This document shows, in pieces, positions 34,359 through 42,949 of a stretch of DNA of 64,000 nt (within the stretch, counting starts at the first letter, position 1; each line of letters starts with the position of its first letter). The position numbers were made by a program, and so were the translations under genes. Origin of the DNA: MGIIa-L3 sp038150305 (lineage in GTDB: Archaea; Thermoplasmatota; Poseidoniia; Poseidoniales; Poseidoniaceae); contig JAYOTG010000004.1 in the NCBI GenBank assembly GCA_038150305.1, forward strand, positions 54,949-118,948. Reading direction: 5' to 3'. Below the pieces are notes generated by a model, which had not been told where the DNA came from, searched no databases, and worked only from the letters and a program-made list of their open reading frames with translations.

Positions 34359-35966
34359 ATGTCACAACAACACGTCATCATTGTCGGTGCTGGACCCGGT
34401 GGTTTGGCTGCAAGCCTCCTGCTGGCAAAAGCCGGTGTCAAAGTCAGCGTTTTCGAGAAGTCCGAACGCGTCGGTGGCCGAACCCGCACCATCGAGAAAG
34501 AAGGGTTCACCTTTGATCTCGGCCCCACCTTCTTCCACTACACCGAGGTCATCGAGGAGATCTTCCAAGCCATCGGCCGAGACGCTCACGCCGACCTCGA
34601 TTTGGCGCAGCTCGACGTCAATTACCGTCTCGTTTTCGGTCAAGGCGGCGAATTGGATTGCACCAGTGATCTCGACCTGATGAAGGAGCGCATCGAAGCG
34701 CTGTCTGGGACCAAGGACGCCGAAGCCTTCGTCACCTACGTCCAAGAAAACCGAAAGAAATTGGAGCGCTCCAAGGCTTGCCTGCAGGAACCGTGGAACG
34801 GCCCAGGCGACCTGCTGTCCAAGCGCGCCATGCGGGCAGCGACCGTCCTGCGACCCACGCGAAGCGTGGCCGACGACCTGGGGCGCTTGTTCGACGACGA
34901 GCGTCTGCTGTTGGCGATGTCCTTCCAGACGAAGTACCTCGGCATGTCACCGTTCAACTGCCCCTCGCTGTTCACCATCCTCGCCTTCCTCGAGTACGAG
35001 CACGGCATCTTCCACCCGATGGGTGGACTCGGTAGCGTTCCCGTTCGCATGGCGGAAATCGCCGAGGAATTGGGTGTCGAGATCCACCTCGGCGAGGCCG
35101 TCGACCGCGTGATCACCGAGAACGGACGTGCGGTGGGCATCGAAACCGCTTCCGGCGAACACCGGGCCGATGCTGTGGTGGTCAACGCAGACTTCGCGAA
35201 AGCCATGACCGAGATGGTGCCAAACGCTGACCGCCGGCGCTGGACGGACAAGAAGTTGGAGAAGAAGAAGTACTCCTGCTCGACCTTCATGCTCTACCTT
35301 GGCGTGGACCGAACCTACGACCACCTGCCTCACCACCAAATCTACGCCTCCAGCACCTACGTGGAGAACCTCAAGGACATCGAGGACCGGCATGTGGTGA
35401 CATGGGACGACCCCTCCGTGTACGTTCAAAACGCGTGCGTCACCGACCCTCAGCTGGCACCAGAGGGATGCTCGACGGTGTACGTGCTGGTTCCAGTCAC
35501 GCAGATTCACCCCAACGTCAACTGGTCTGACATCAGCGCCGACTACCGCGAGCGCATTCTGGACCAAATCGAAACCAAGCTTGGCTACGAGAACATCCGT
35601 GACCACATCGTCACCGAGATGATGATGACGCCAGACGATTGGGGCGACTACTGCTACCGTGGCGCGGTGTTCAACCTCGCACACGGCCTTGACCAAATGC
35701 TGTGGCGCCGCCCACGCAACCGCTTCGAAGACGTGGAAAGCATGTACTTGGTCGGCGGTGGAACGCACCCCGGATCCGGACTTCCCGTCATCTTTGAAAG
35801 CGCACGCATCTCGAGCAAACTCGTGCTCGACGACCTTGGCATCGTTCCCGACTGGAATGGCGTCAGCGTGTGGTTCGACTCGGTTCGTCGCTCCAAGAAC
35901 GGACGGCGAGCACTCAAGAGCATCGGCGCGCCCCGCCCGCACAAGGGCGGCGAGCCTACGGCTTGA
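34359..35966 (+). CDS. crtI: Phytoene desaturase (CrtI family)
   Basis: From the ATG at 34359 the product is 535 aa. It opens with the FAD-binding VIIVGAGPGGLAASLLL and SVFEKSERVGGRTRT, has the DLGPTFFHYTEV segment and ends with YLVGGGTHPGSGLPVIFESARISS, the CrtI signature. It desaturates phytoene toward lycopene. The crtB start lies 12 nt after its stop. Whether the product is lycopene or a cleavage precursor of retinal cannot be told, because no crtY or blh gene is in the window. Confidence 0.93.
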   Translation: MSQQHVIIVGAGPGGLAASLLLAKAGVKVSVFEKSERVGGRTRTIEKEGFTFDLGPTFFHYTEVIEEIFQAIGRDAHADLDLAQLDVNYRLVFGQGGELDCTSDLDLMKERIEALSGTKDAEAFVTYVQENRKKLERSKACLQEPWNGPGDLLSKRAMRAATVLRPTRSVADDLGRLFDDERLLLAMSFQTKYLGMSPFNCPSLFTILAFLEYEHGIFHPMGGLGSVPVRMAEIAEELGVEIHLGEAVDRVITENGRAVGIETASGEHRADAVVVNADFAKAMTEMVPNADRRRWTDKKLEKKKYSCSTFMLYLGVDRTYDHLPHHQIYASSTYVENLKDIEDRHVVTWDDPSVYVQNACVTDPQLAPEGCSTVYVLVPVTQIHPNVNWSDISADYRERILDQIETKLGYENIRDHIVTEMMMTPDDWGDYCYRGAVFNLAHGLDQMLWRRPRNRFEDVESMYLVGGGTHPGSGLPVIFESARISSKLVLDDLGIVPDWNGVSVWFDSVRRSKNGRRALKSIGAPRPHKGGEPTA

Positions 35967-35972
35967 GGAGGG
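35965..35972 (+). promoter_or_regulatory. Shine-Dalgarno site for crtB
   Basis: GAGGAGGG overlaps the crtI stop and sits 6 nt before the crtB ATG, indicating that crtB is translated from the crtI transcript. Confidence 0.75.
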
Positions 35973-35978
35973 AACCAC

Positions 35979-36971
35979 ATGACGGAACTTCGCATGGCCC
36001 TCGACGCGTGTGAGCGTCGTGCAAGGGAGGCTTCATCCTCTTTCGTGGCTTCTTTTGCGTCGCTCCCGGCCAAGAAGCGAGCCGCCGTCAACGCCGTCTA
36101 TGCCTACTGCAGGTGGGTGGACGACATCGTCGATGGGGATGCTGATGAGCGACTCCCCGTCACCGACGAGGTGCTGTCGTTCACCGAAGCCCGCATGGAG
36201 GAATTGATTCAGCAGCACGGCCGCAGGCCTACAGATCCACAGGATCTGGCACGATGGCGCCTCGAGGCCTTGTCCGCCATGCGCCTGCGCCTGCGTGCTT
36301 TTGACTCCGGCGCGGAACCCGAGGACGACGAGCACCCCGTGATGCGGGCGATGGCGTGGGTCATGCAAACCTACAGCGTCCGCCTTTTGGACCTTGAAAC
36401 GATCATCGACGGCATGGAAGACGACCTGTTTCCCACGGAAGTCAGAAGCTGGGAGGACGTCCGTGCGTACTGCTTCAAGGTCGCCTCGGCGGTCGGCCTG
36501 GTCCTCATCGAAATTTACGGCTACGAAGACGCTCGCGCTCGCCTTCACGCCATCGACATGGGCATCCAACTCCAACTCATCAACATCCTCCGGGACGTGC
36601 AGGAGGACTGGGACCGCGGTCGCGTCTACCTCCCGCTTGACGTGCTAGAATCGCATGGTCTGTCCAAGGAGGACCTCAGCGATTCACGCATCGAAACGGA
36701 CCTTCGCTGGAGGGCCTTCATCCGGGATTACTGTGAAGCGGTGGAAGGCCACCAAGATTCCGCCAAGGACCTCCTTCCGCTCCTGGATCGTCGCGCTCGT
36801 GCGCAACCGGGCATGATGGTGGAGGCGTACGAATCTCTGCTGGCCTCCATCGTGCGCACCGAAGGAGCGGTGTTCAGCCATCGTCCGAAGGTTGGCCTTC
36901 TGACCAAGGCACGTCTGGCGGTGCGCGTGATGTGGTCCAACCTCCGACGCGACGACCTCAGTCTTTCCTGA
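35979..36971 (+). CDS. crtB: Phytoene synthase
   Basis: The 330-residue protein joins two geranylgeranyl diphosphates into phytoene. The two Asp-rich motifs are present: YCRWVDDIVDGD at about 41-52 and INILRDVQEDWDRGRVYLP at about 205-225, which bind diphosphate through magnesium. It follows crtI with a strong ribosome site and forms a two-gene operon. Squalene synthase is a relative, but the RDVQED form and the crtI neighbour favour phytoene synthase. Confidence 0.93.
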   Translation: MTELRMALDACERRAREASSSFVASFASLPAKKRAAVNAVYAYCRWVDDIVDGDADERLPVTDEVLSFTEARMEELIQQHGRRPTDPQDLARWRLEALSAMRLRLRAFDSGAEPEDDEHPVMRAMAWVMQTYSVRLLDLETIIDGMEDDLFPTEVRSWEDVRAYCFKVASAVGLVLIEIYGYEDARARLHAIDMGIQLQLINILRDVQEDWDRGRVYLPLDVLESHGLSKEDLSDSRIETDLRWRAFIRDYCEAVEGHQDSAKDLLPLLDRRARAQPGMMVEAYESLLASIVRTEGAVFSHRPKVGLLTKARLAVRVMWSNLRRDDLSLS

Positions 36972-37263
36972 ACTGAGGGATGGCGTCAGGACGTGGGTCG
37001 TCCACGTGTTCACGCATCCCAAGGGTCCACTGCAGGCACTCGGCCATCGCCCTCGCCCGGACGAATTTCATCAAGGCCCGGTGGGTCTCCGGGACGTCAC
37101 CGAATTCCAACCGGCGCAGTTCGAACTTGTTTCGTTGCAGCCGCATTTCTCGGCTCATCCTGTCCAGCAACTCGTGGATTTCCTCCCACGTGCGCTCATA
37201 GGTCGGCTCGGTCACGTTTACCGCGCGGTTCTGCAAAGCCTGCATGGTGCTCCCTGTCTGCAT
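36958..37263 (-). CDS. Small helical protein of unknown function
   Basis: A 101-residue protein, mostly charged helix (TWEEIHELLDRMSREMRLQRNKFELRRLEF). I do not recognise a family. It overlaps the end of crtB by 14 nt. ATGs at 37263 and 37245 are both possible starts; a ctatag box centred 28 nt upstream of 37263 favours the former. Coding status is supported by its length and by having no competing gene on most of its span. Confidence 0.6.
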   Translation of the reverse strand: MQTGSTMQALQNRAVNVTEPTYERTWEEIHELLDRMSREMRLQRNKFELRRLEFGDVPETHRALMKFVRARAMAECLQWTLGMREHVDDPRPDAIPQFRKD

Positions 37264-37285
37264 GGGGCTTGGACTTCATCTCTAG

Positions 37286-37293
37286 CGTCTATA
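37286..37293 (-). promoter_or_regulatory. Possible TATA-like box for the small helical protein gene
   Basis: The minus strand has actatagac centred about 28 nt before the ATG at 37263. The same sequence read forward (gtctatagt) is about 60 nt before the GT2 gene and could serve it too. Confidence 0.35.
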
Positions 37294-37348
37294 GTGAACG
37301 GGAGCGAACAGGTGCGGGATTCAAGTCCCCTTGCCTTGTGGCCGGTGC

Positions 37349-38116
37349 ATGGCTGACCGGCTGCCCGTCAGCGTGACCGTTTTGCTTCCCACCCGGAACG
37401 AGGAAGAAGCCATCGGCGCGACCATCGACGCCATCCCAAGGGATTGGTGCGACGAACTGGAAATCATGATCGTGGACGGCTCGTCCACCGACCGCACCCG
37501 CGAGATTGCCCTCGAAAAAGGGGCTCGTGTCCACCTTGAGCCCCGCAAGGGCTACGGCCGCGCCTACCGCACTGGATTTGAGGTCGCGAAAGGCGACATC
37601 ATCGTGACCATGGACGCCGACTGCACCTACCCCGCGGAGAAGGTGCCTGAGCTCGTTGCGAAGTTGTTGAACGACGACCTGGAATTCATCACCTGCGATC
37701 GCCTGACCTTGGCCGAAGAAGGCTCGATGTCTGGCCTGCACGGTTTTGGAAACTGGATGCTTTCGTTTACCGCTCGCCTGCTGTTCTGGTACGGCATCAA
37801 GGACTCACAATCGGGCATGTGGGTGTTTCGAAAGCGCATCTTCGAGAACGAAGCCATGCGCCCGACCAACGACGGCATGCCGCTTTCTGAGGAAATCAAA
37901 ATCCTCGCGCGGAGGCACCTTGGCAAGCGGAAGGCCATCGAAATCTCCGTGCCGTACCGACCACGCGTCGGGGACGCTGAAATCCACACGTGGGGCGACG
38001 GCTGGAAGAACCTGAAATTTCTCTATGCTCGCCGCCTTGGTCTGCACAGGACCGTAACCCCTTGGGGTCCACACGAGGACAACACGGATTCGGACGACGG
38101 CTCGCTCAAGGCGTGA
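37349..38116 (+). CDS. GT2-family glycosyltransferase (polyprenyl-phosphate sugar transferase type)
   Basis: From the ATG at 37349 the product is 255 aa. It is a GT-A enzyme: TVLLPTRNEEEAIGATID, EIMIVDGSSTDRTREIA, the DxD metal site in VTMDADCTYPAEKVPEL, and a C-terminal RPRVGDAEIHTWGDGWKNL typical of dolichyl-phosphate mannose/glucose synthases. No TM segments are evident. It may load a polyprenyl phosphate for surface glycosylation or decorate a carotenoid; the former is more usual. Confidence 0.87.
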   Translation: MADRLPVSVTVLLPTRNEEEAIGATIDAIPRDWCDELEIMIVDGSSTDRTREIALEKGARVHLEPRKGYGRAYRTGFEVAKGDIIVTMDADCTYPAEKVPELVAKLLNDDLEFITCDRLTLAEEGSMSGLHGFGNWMLSFTARLLFWYGIKDSQSGMWVFRKRIFENEAMRPTNDGMPLSEEIKILARRHLGKRKAIEISVPYRPRVGDAEIHTWGDGWKNLKFLYARRLGLHRTVTPWGPHEDNTDSDDGSLKA

Positions 38117-38119
38117 CGC

Positions 38120-41100
38120 TCACACGGCGTCCCAGTCGAATCCACCGCCCACCGGTTGGCCGTCTGTGGCGTGATCGGCTTCAACCTCGTCCGCTCCGTC
38201 TGTGTCGGGGATGATCTCTGGTGCAACCTTGTCCTGTTGGAGCACGCCCCACGAGGCAATGAGGTCAACGTCAGAAATGCGTCGGCGCCGAGCCATGAAG
38301 GCGTTGAGGGCCAGAAGCACCACGACAATGGCGCCTCCCGCCACAGCGAACATGACCGCACGGCCGTCAGCGGAGGATTCGACAACCTCGATCGTCGTGG
38401 CAATGACGTCGATTTGTGCCGTGTCTCCGATGCCGTCGGTGGCCACCACGCGAACATAGGGGCTCCCAAGATCGTCGAAGACCACGTCGATGCTGCCTTC
38501 CCAGATGCCATTGCCAAGGTCGTCAGACAGGTTCAGCGTCCACGACTGATCGCCCAAGGTCACCGTCGCTTGCACGTCATCGGTCGTCCCGTCGGCGTCC
38601 TCCAACTCGGCAGAGATGCGCAAGGTGGTGCGCTCCCCGAGGACCACGTCGTTCGGGGTCACGACCAAACTTTCCGCAACAAAGCGAGGGAGGCTCGACT
38701 GGACGGTGATGTTCACGTGGTCCTCGTCCCACGAACCGCGTGCGTCTGCCACGTACACCGAGAGGTGATGTGTCCCAGGTGGAAGCCACAACGAGTGGTT
38801 CGCGTTGGAACTGATGACCTCGAAGCTTCCACCGGTCCACAGGCGCCAGGCCCGATCGATCAAATCACCGTCACGATCGACCGACCCGTCGACCAGCATC
38901 ACCTCTGACCCCGGTGCAAAGGAGGTCAAGTCATCAGGTGAGGCGATCAAGGCGGTTGGCGGCGAGGGGTCCATGACCACCGGTACAACGCCTGTTCGGA
39001 CGGCTCCGGTGCTGTCTTCCAACGTGAAGGTCACGTCGTGTGACCCGGAAGGCAGCCAAATCTGATGCAAGATGGAGGCATCAACGCCGTCAAGGAACAC
39101 GTCGTCGTCCACGCTGACGGACATGGTGAATGCGTCTCCGTCCGCGTCAAAGGAGGCGCGTGCATCAAGCACCAGCGGGAGCGAAGACGACTGGCTGTGC
39201 CCTGGCTCAGGCAGGGTCACGTCGAGCACAGGAGCAGAAGTGAGCACCTCGACCTGCACGCTGACCTCCACCGGTTCGTGCAGCCCATCGTCGACGGAGA
39301 GCGTGATGGTGTGGTTTCCTGCGCTCAAGCGCGTGTCAAACAACAGCCAGTCCACGCCTTCGGGCGTCAGGCGGCCGTCGAGGTCGCTGGTCCAGACCAC
39401 GTTGAGGTATTGCGAGCCACCGGCCGGCTGACCGGGCAGACACCACCACGACATGTTCGTGGGGAAGGTGCTGCATGAGGCGTCCCAATCACCCGAGCCT
39501 TCCGCACTGAAGCTGATGAGGTCCGCACTTTCGACCACATCACCGTCCTCGGGCGAGGCAATGACCGCACGGGGAACGCTGTCGTCCACGGTCAGGAGCA
39601 TGCTGGTGGAGCGGGCCGAGGCGACGTGCTCTGGGCGGTCGTCGTTGACGGTCAGGGTCAGGGTGTGGACACCGCGGCTGAGCCAGCCGGTCCACGTGCT
39701 GAACGCAGGTCCGTCGCCTTCAGCGAGCACCCCATCAACGCTGGAGGTCCAAGTGTAGGTGACGGCGTTGCCTTCTGGGTCGGTGATCGTTGAGGCGTCC
39801 AAGGTGACCATGGACGAGGAGGCGTTGCTGTCCCGCTCAACCGTGAACACCGGCTCAGGCACCTCGTTGTACAGGATGACGGGGACAGGATAGGTGGCGT
39901 TGTTGCCCAGTTCATCCCACGCGATGACGATCATCTGGAAGGTTGGGGGGGTGTCGTCGAGCAGGTGGTTGAAGGTCCAGACGAGTTCTTCCGCGCACGG
40001 ATTCGTGGCGTCCAGGGAAGGAAGTGGGCCGCTGTATCCATCGAATTCAAGGCCGCAGTAGACGATGTCTCCTTCAGGATCGACCGTGCCTGAGGTGTTG
40101 ACGATCACCGTGCCGGTTTGTGGCATCACGAGTTCGCTCCAAGGGTTGAGGCTTGGTTCAAACGCCAAGGAGAGCACTGGACCCAAGTTGACCAATTCGA
40201 TGATCCTGTTCCGGATGACGCAATGCGTAGGATCGCAGACCTGCACGCTGATTTGGTGGACGCCGTCGCTCAGCGTGCAGCCGTAGGGGTCGTTCTCGCT
40301 GTTCACCGTGAACGGAGCTCCCTCCTGAGGGGTGCGTTCTCCTGGAAGTCCGGAACCGGTGCAGCTCGCAAACAGGTCGCCATCGATGCTGCTCGTCCAC
40401 GAGAAGGTCAACGGGTCGTTGTCCATGTCCCACGACGTGCTTGCATCGAACAACACCGAACCGTTGGACGGGAAGGTGGTTTCATCCTCCGGTGACGTCC
40501 AATTCACGATTGGCGCTTGATTCGACAAGGGAAGGTCGCAATAGACCGTGGTGGCATCGTTGAAGAGCACCTCGACGCTGGTGGAGACGCCCCCATAGGT
40601 GCAGGTGACGTTGAGGTTGCCGTATGCGGAAGCACCGCTGGTGTCAACCACGCGAGCGATGGCATCCTCGAGCACCATGTGCCCGTTGAAGTCGGTCGCG
40701 AGGGTGCGTGCGGGGGCGACCGCCGTGAACGAAAGGTCGACCGAAGCGAAGGGGACCCCGTTTCCAACGAGGTTGCGCACCCAAACCTCCACCGGCCACG
40801 CTTCCTCAATCATGCTCGTAGCGTCGATGTTGACGCTTGTGAAGGAAGAGACAGGGCTGTTGGAAAGATGGAGGGTTGAGCCGTCGGTCAAATCGATGGA
40901 GGCCCCGTTGACGGCCAAGGCCGTCAGGTCGGTCGCTGTGACGTTGACGTCCGAATTGCTGAGCGCAAGGGCACCGGTGCACCCCGAGATGTCGAGGCGG
41001 TCAATTCGAAGCAACTTCTGATCGCTGAGGTCCAAACAGCCCGCATCGTCGAGGGTCGTGTCGTGCAGGTAGGACACCCGCTGGCCGGGCACGTCAGCGT

Positions 41101-42916
41101 TCCAGACCACACCGGCATGAACGCCATGCAGGTCCAAGCCTTCGAAGGCACCGTCCGCCGACTGAACGTCGATCGCCGGCAGAGGCGTCCCGCTTTCGTC
41201 CGTGGCGTTGGCCCACGCGGTGACGTTCATGAAACGGAAACGGCCACCGAGCTGGCCAAAGTTCAGGTTGCTGTTGTCCACGGAAATGGGTACGGTGGCT
41301 GGAGCGACGTCTTCGACGAGCAAATCCTCGATCCAAAGGTCCACGGAGTCCTCGATCAACAGCGCATGTCCTGCGTTGCCTCGCACGTTGCAGCGAAGGC
41401 AACGAACGTCACCAGAGTTGGACTCAACGTCGTTGGAGCGGAGGTAGTGAAGGCCGGCCTGTTGACCGGGGAGGATGCCGCTCTGTCCGTTGTTCGACGC
41501 GGTCAGGTTGCTCAGCTCGACGCTTCGACCGTCCTCAATGAACGCACCCGCAAAGCCGTTCCCGTCCAGCAGCACGCCGTCGACGATCACCTCGGCCATG
41601 TCGACCCGAAGTCCGTACTCGGTGTTGCCGCTCAGGTTCCACGTGTGGCCTTGCATCGAGCCTCCGCCGGAGGCGTGAACGCCAGACCCCGGCGAACCGG
41701 TCACAGAGAGACCGTCGAAGGTCGGGGCGAAGTACGACGAGCGGACCGCCACGCCAGAGGCGTGCGCCCCTGCTCCTGCTCCAGCATCACCGGCGTCCTT
41801 GACCGTCATGTTTCGAACCGTCGTGGAAGCGTCGGTGAAGTACATGCGTAGGCCAACGTTGGTCGACCCGTCGATGAGCACGTCCTCCAACCACGCCCCG
41901 GTGGCGTTGATTTCAACCGCGGCTTCGGCGATGTTCGGCGTTTTGGCGCCGGGCCCACCGGTGCCGGTGACCGTCAATCCGGTGATGTCGGCCGATTCGT
42001 AATTCGTGTAATTCGTGCGGTTCTCTTTGTCGATGAGCACGCCGCGGTACATGCTGTTGCTCACGTCGAGGTCCTTGACGACCGCCCTGGTCCGGAGGCT
42101 GTCGTCCACGTGTCGAACGACCAGTCCAGTGTCCGCTCGATCGATGCTCATCCGCTGGAGCAAGGGGACGCTGTCCTCCACCCAAACCCCGGCAACGTAG
42201 GCCCACGAGGAGCCGGTGATGTTGTCCATGCTGATGTCTTGGAAGACCCCGCCAGAACCGCCCCAGATGTTCAGTCCACGTGTCGTGACGCCACTGAAGA
42301 TCGCTCGCTTCACGACGGGAGCCGAGCCCGAACCGACCGAGAGCCCCAAGCCAAAGCGCCAGTCTGTTTGGAAGGCGTTCTGGCCGGCGTCATTGATGAT
42401 CAGGTCCTCGAACACAGGCGTGGCGCCGAACAAGTCGATGCCCACGCGGTCGGGCGCTTCGATGGTGAGGTTGTGGAAGCGCGCATCGCCACCAAACATC
42501 GTGATGCCGTACACCGAATCCAGCATGGTGAGGTTGTCCACGCGCGATCCGCGTCCAAAGGACGACGCGTTGAATTGGATGCCTTCGTGGTCCACCGACC
42601 CGGCGGCTTCGAAGACGACCGGGCAGGTCGCGGTACCTTGCACCGTCAGGCGTCCGTCGATGACCAAGCGCACCCCGGCGCCGAGTTGGACGGTGGTGCA
42701 CGCGGCGATGACCAGCTCGTCGCTGACCGCGACCGTGGTGGTGCTTGAGAGCAGCACCGTGCCGCTCCACGTCGTTTGAGCACGCCCGCTTGTGGCCTGT
42801 TCAGCGGTCATGGGCGAGAGGTCCGATGGCCCAGGAAAGGCCATCGGCGAAGCCACGGCGGTAAGCATCAACGCGACCAAGACGATGCTGCGGAGGATTG
42901 AGGGGAGCCGCTGCAT
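38120..42916 (-). CDS. Large beta-helix and PKD-like surface protein with C-terminal anchor
   Basis: A 1,598-residue exported protein. Signal peptide at 1-27 (SIVLVALMLTAVASPMA); a right-handed parallel beta-helix region at roughly 90-700, with repeating turns such as GGDARFHNLTIEAPDRVGIDLFGATPVFEDLIIND; then repeated PKD/cadherin-like beta-sandwich modules (NQAPIVNWTSPEDETTFPSNGSVLFDASTSWDMDNDPLTFSW, and several VTYTWTSSVDG copies); a final TM (VMFAVAGGAIVVVLLALNAFMA) followed by a short acidic cytosolic tail. Carbohydrate binding or cell adhesion is likely. No pectate-lyase catalytic set was identified. Confidence 0.87.
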   Translation of the reverse strand: MQRLPSILRSIVLVALMLTAVASPMAFPGPSDLSPMTAEQATSGRAQTTWSGTVLLSSTTTVAVSDELVIAACTTVQLGAGVRLVIDGRLTVQGTATCPVVFEAAGSVDHEGIQFNASSFGRGSRVDNLTMLDSVYGITMFGGDARFHNLTIEAPDRVGIDLFGATPVFEDLIINDAGQNAFQTDWRFGLGLSVGSGSAPVVKRAIFSGVTTRGLNIWGGSGGVFQDISMDNITGSSWAYVAGVWVEDSVPLLQRMSIDRADTGLVVRHVDDSLRTRAVVKDLDVSNSMYRGVLIDKENRTNYTNYESADITGLTVTGTGGPGAKTPNIAEAAVEINATGAWLEDVLIDGSTNVGLRMYFTDASTTVRNMTVKDAGDAGAGAGAHASGVAVRSSYFAPTFDGLSVTGSPGSGVHASGGGSMQGHTWNLSGNTEYGLRVDMAEVIVDGVLLDGNGFAGAFIEDGRSVELSNLTASNNGQSGILPGQQAGLHYLRSNDVESNSGDVRCLRCNVRGNAGHALLIEDSVDLWIEDLLVEDVAPATVPISVDNSNLNFGQLGGRFRFMNVTAWANATDESGTPLPAIDVQSADGAFEGLDLHGVHAGVVWNADVPGQRVSYLHDTTLDDAGCLDLSDQKLLRIDRLDISGCTGALALSNSDVNVTATDLTALAVNGASIDLTDGSTLHLSNSPVSSFTSVNIDATSMIEEAWPVEVWVRNLVGNGVPFASVDLSFTAVAPARTLATDFNGHMVLEDAIARVVDTSGASAYGNLNVTCTYGGVSTSVEVLFNDATTVYCDLPLSNQAPIVNWTSPEDETTFPSNGSVLFDASTSWDMDNDPLTFSWTSSIDGDLFASCTGSGLPGERTPQEGAPFTVNSENDPYGCTLSDGVHQISVQVCDPTHCVIRNRIIELVNLGPVLSLAFEPSLNPWSELVMPQTGTVIVNTSGTVDPEGDIVYCGLEFDGYSGPLPSLDATNPCAEELVWTFNHLLDDTPPTFQMIVIAWDELGNNATYPVPVILYNEVPEPVFTVERDSNASSSMVTLDASTITDPEGNAVTYTWTSSVDGVLAEGDGPAFSTWTGWLSRGVHTLTLTVNDDRPEHVASARSTSMLLTVDDSVPRAVIASPEDGDVVESADLISFSAEGSGDWDASCSTFPTNMSWWCLPGQPAGGSQYLNVVWTSDLDGRLTPEGVDWLLFDTRLSAGNHTITLSVDDGLHEPVEVSVQVEVLTSAPVLDVTLPEPGHSQSSSLPLVLDARASFDADGDAFTMSVSVDDDVFLDGVDASILHQIWLPSGSHDVTFTLEDSTGAVRTGVVPVVMDPSPPTALIASPDDLTSFAPGSEVMLVDGSVDRDGDLIDRAWRLWTGGSFEVISSNANHSLWLPPGTHHLSVYVADARGSWDEDHVNITVQSSLPRFVAESLVVTPNDVVLGERTTLRISAELEDADGTTDDVQATVTLGDQSWTLNLSDDLGNGIWEGSIDVVFDDLGSPYVRVVATDGIGDTAQIDVIATTIEVVESSADGRAVMFAVAGGAIVVVLLALNAFMARRRRISDVDLIASWGVLQQDKVAPEIIPDTDGADEVEADHATDGQPVGGGFDWDAV

Positions 42917-42949
42917 CGTCAGGGAACCGCTGACGTTGCCTGTTCAACC

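Noticed and set aside
37300..37345. A tRNA-like T-loop (gggattcaagtccc) upstream of the GT2 gene
   Set aside because: No cloverleaf: no acceptor or anticodon stem pairs with it, and the stem has only three good pairs.
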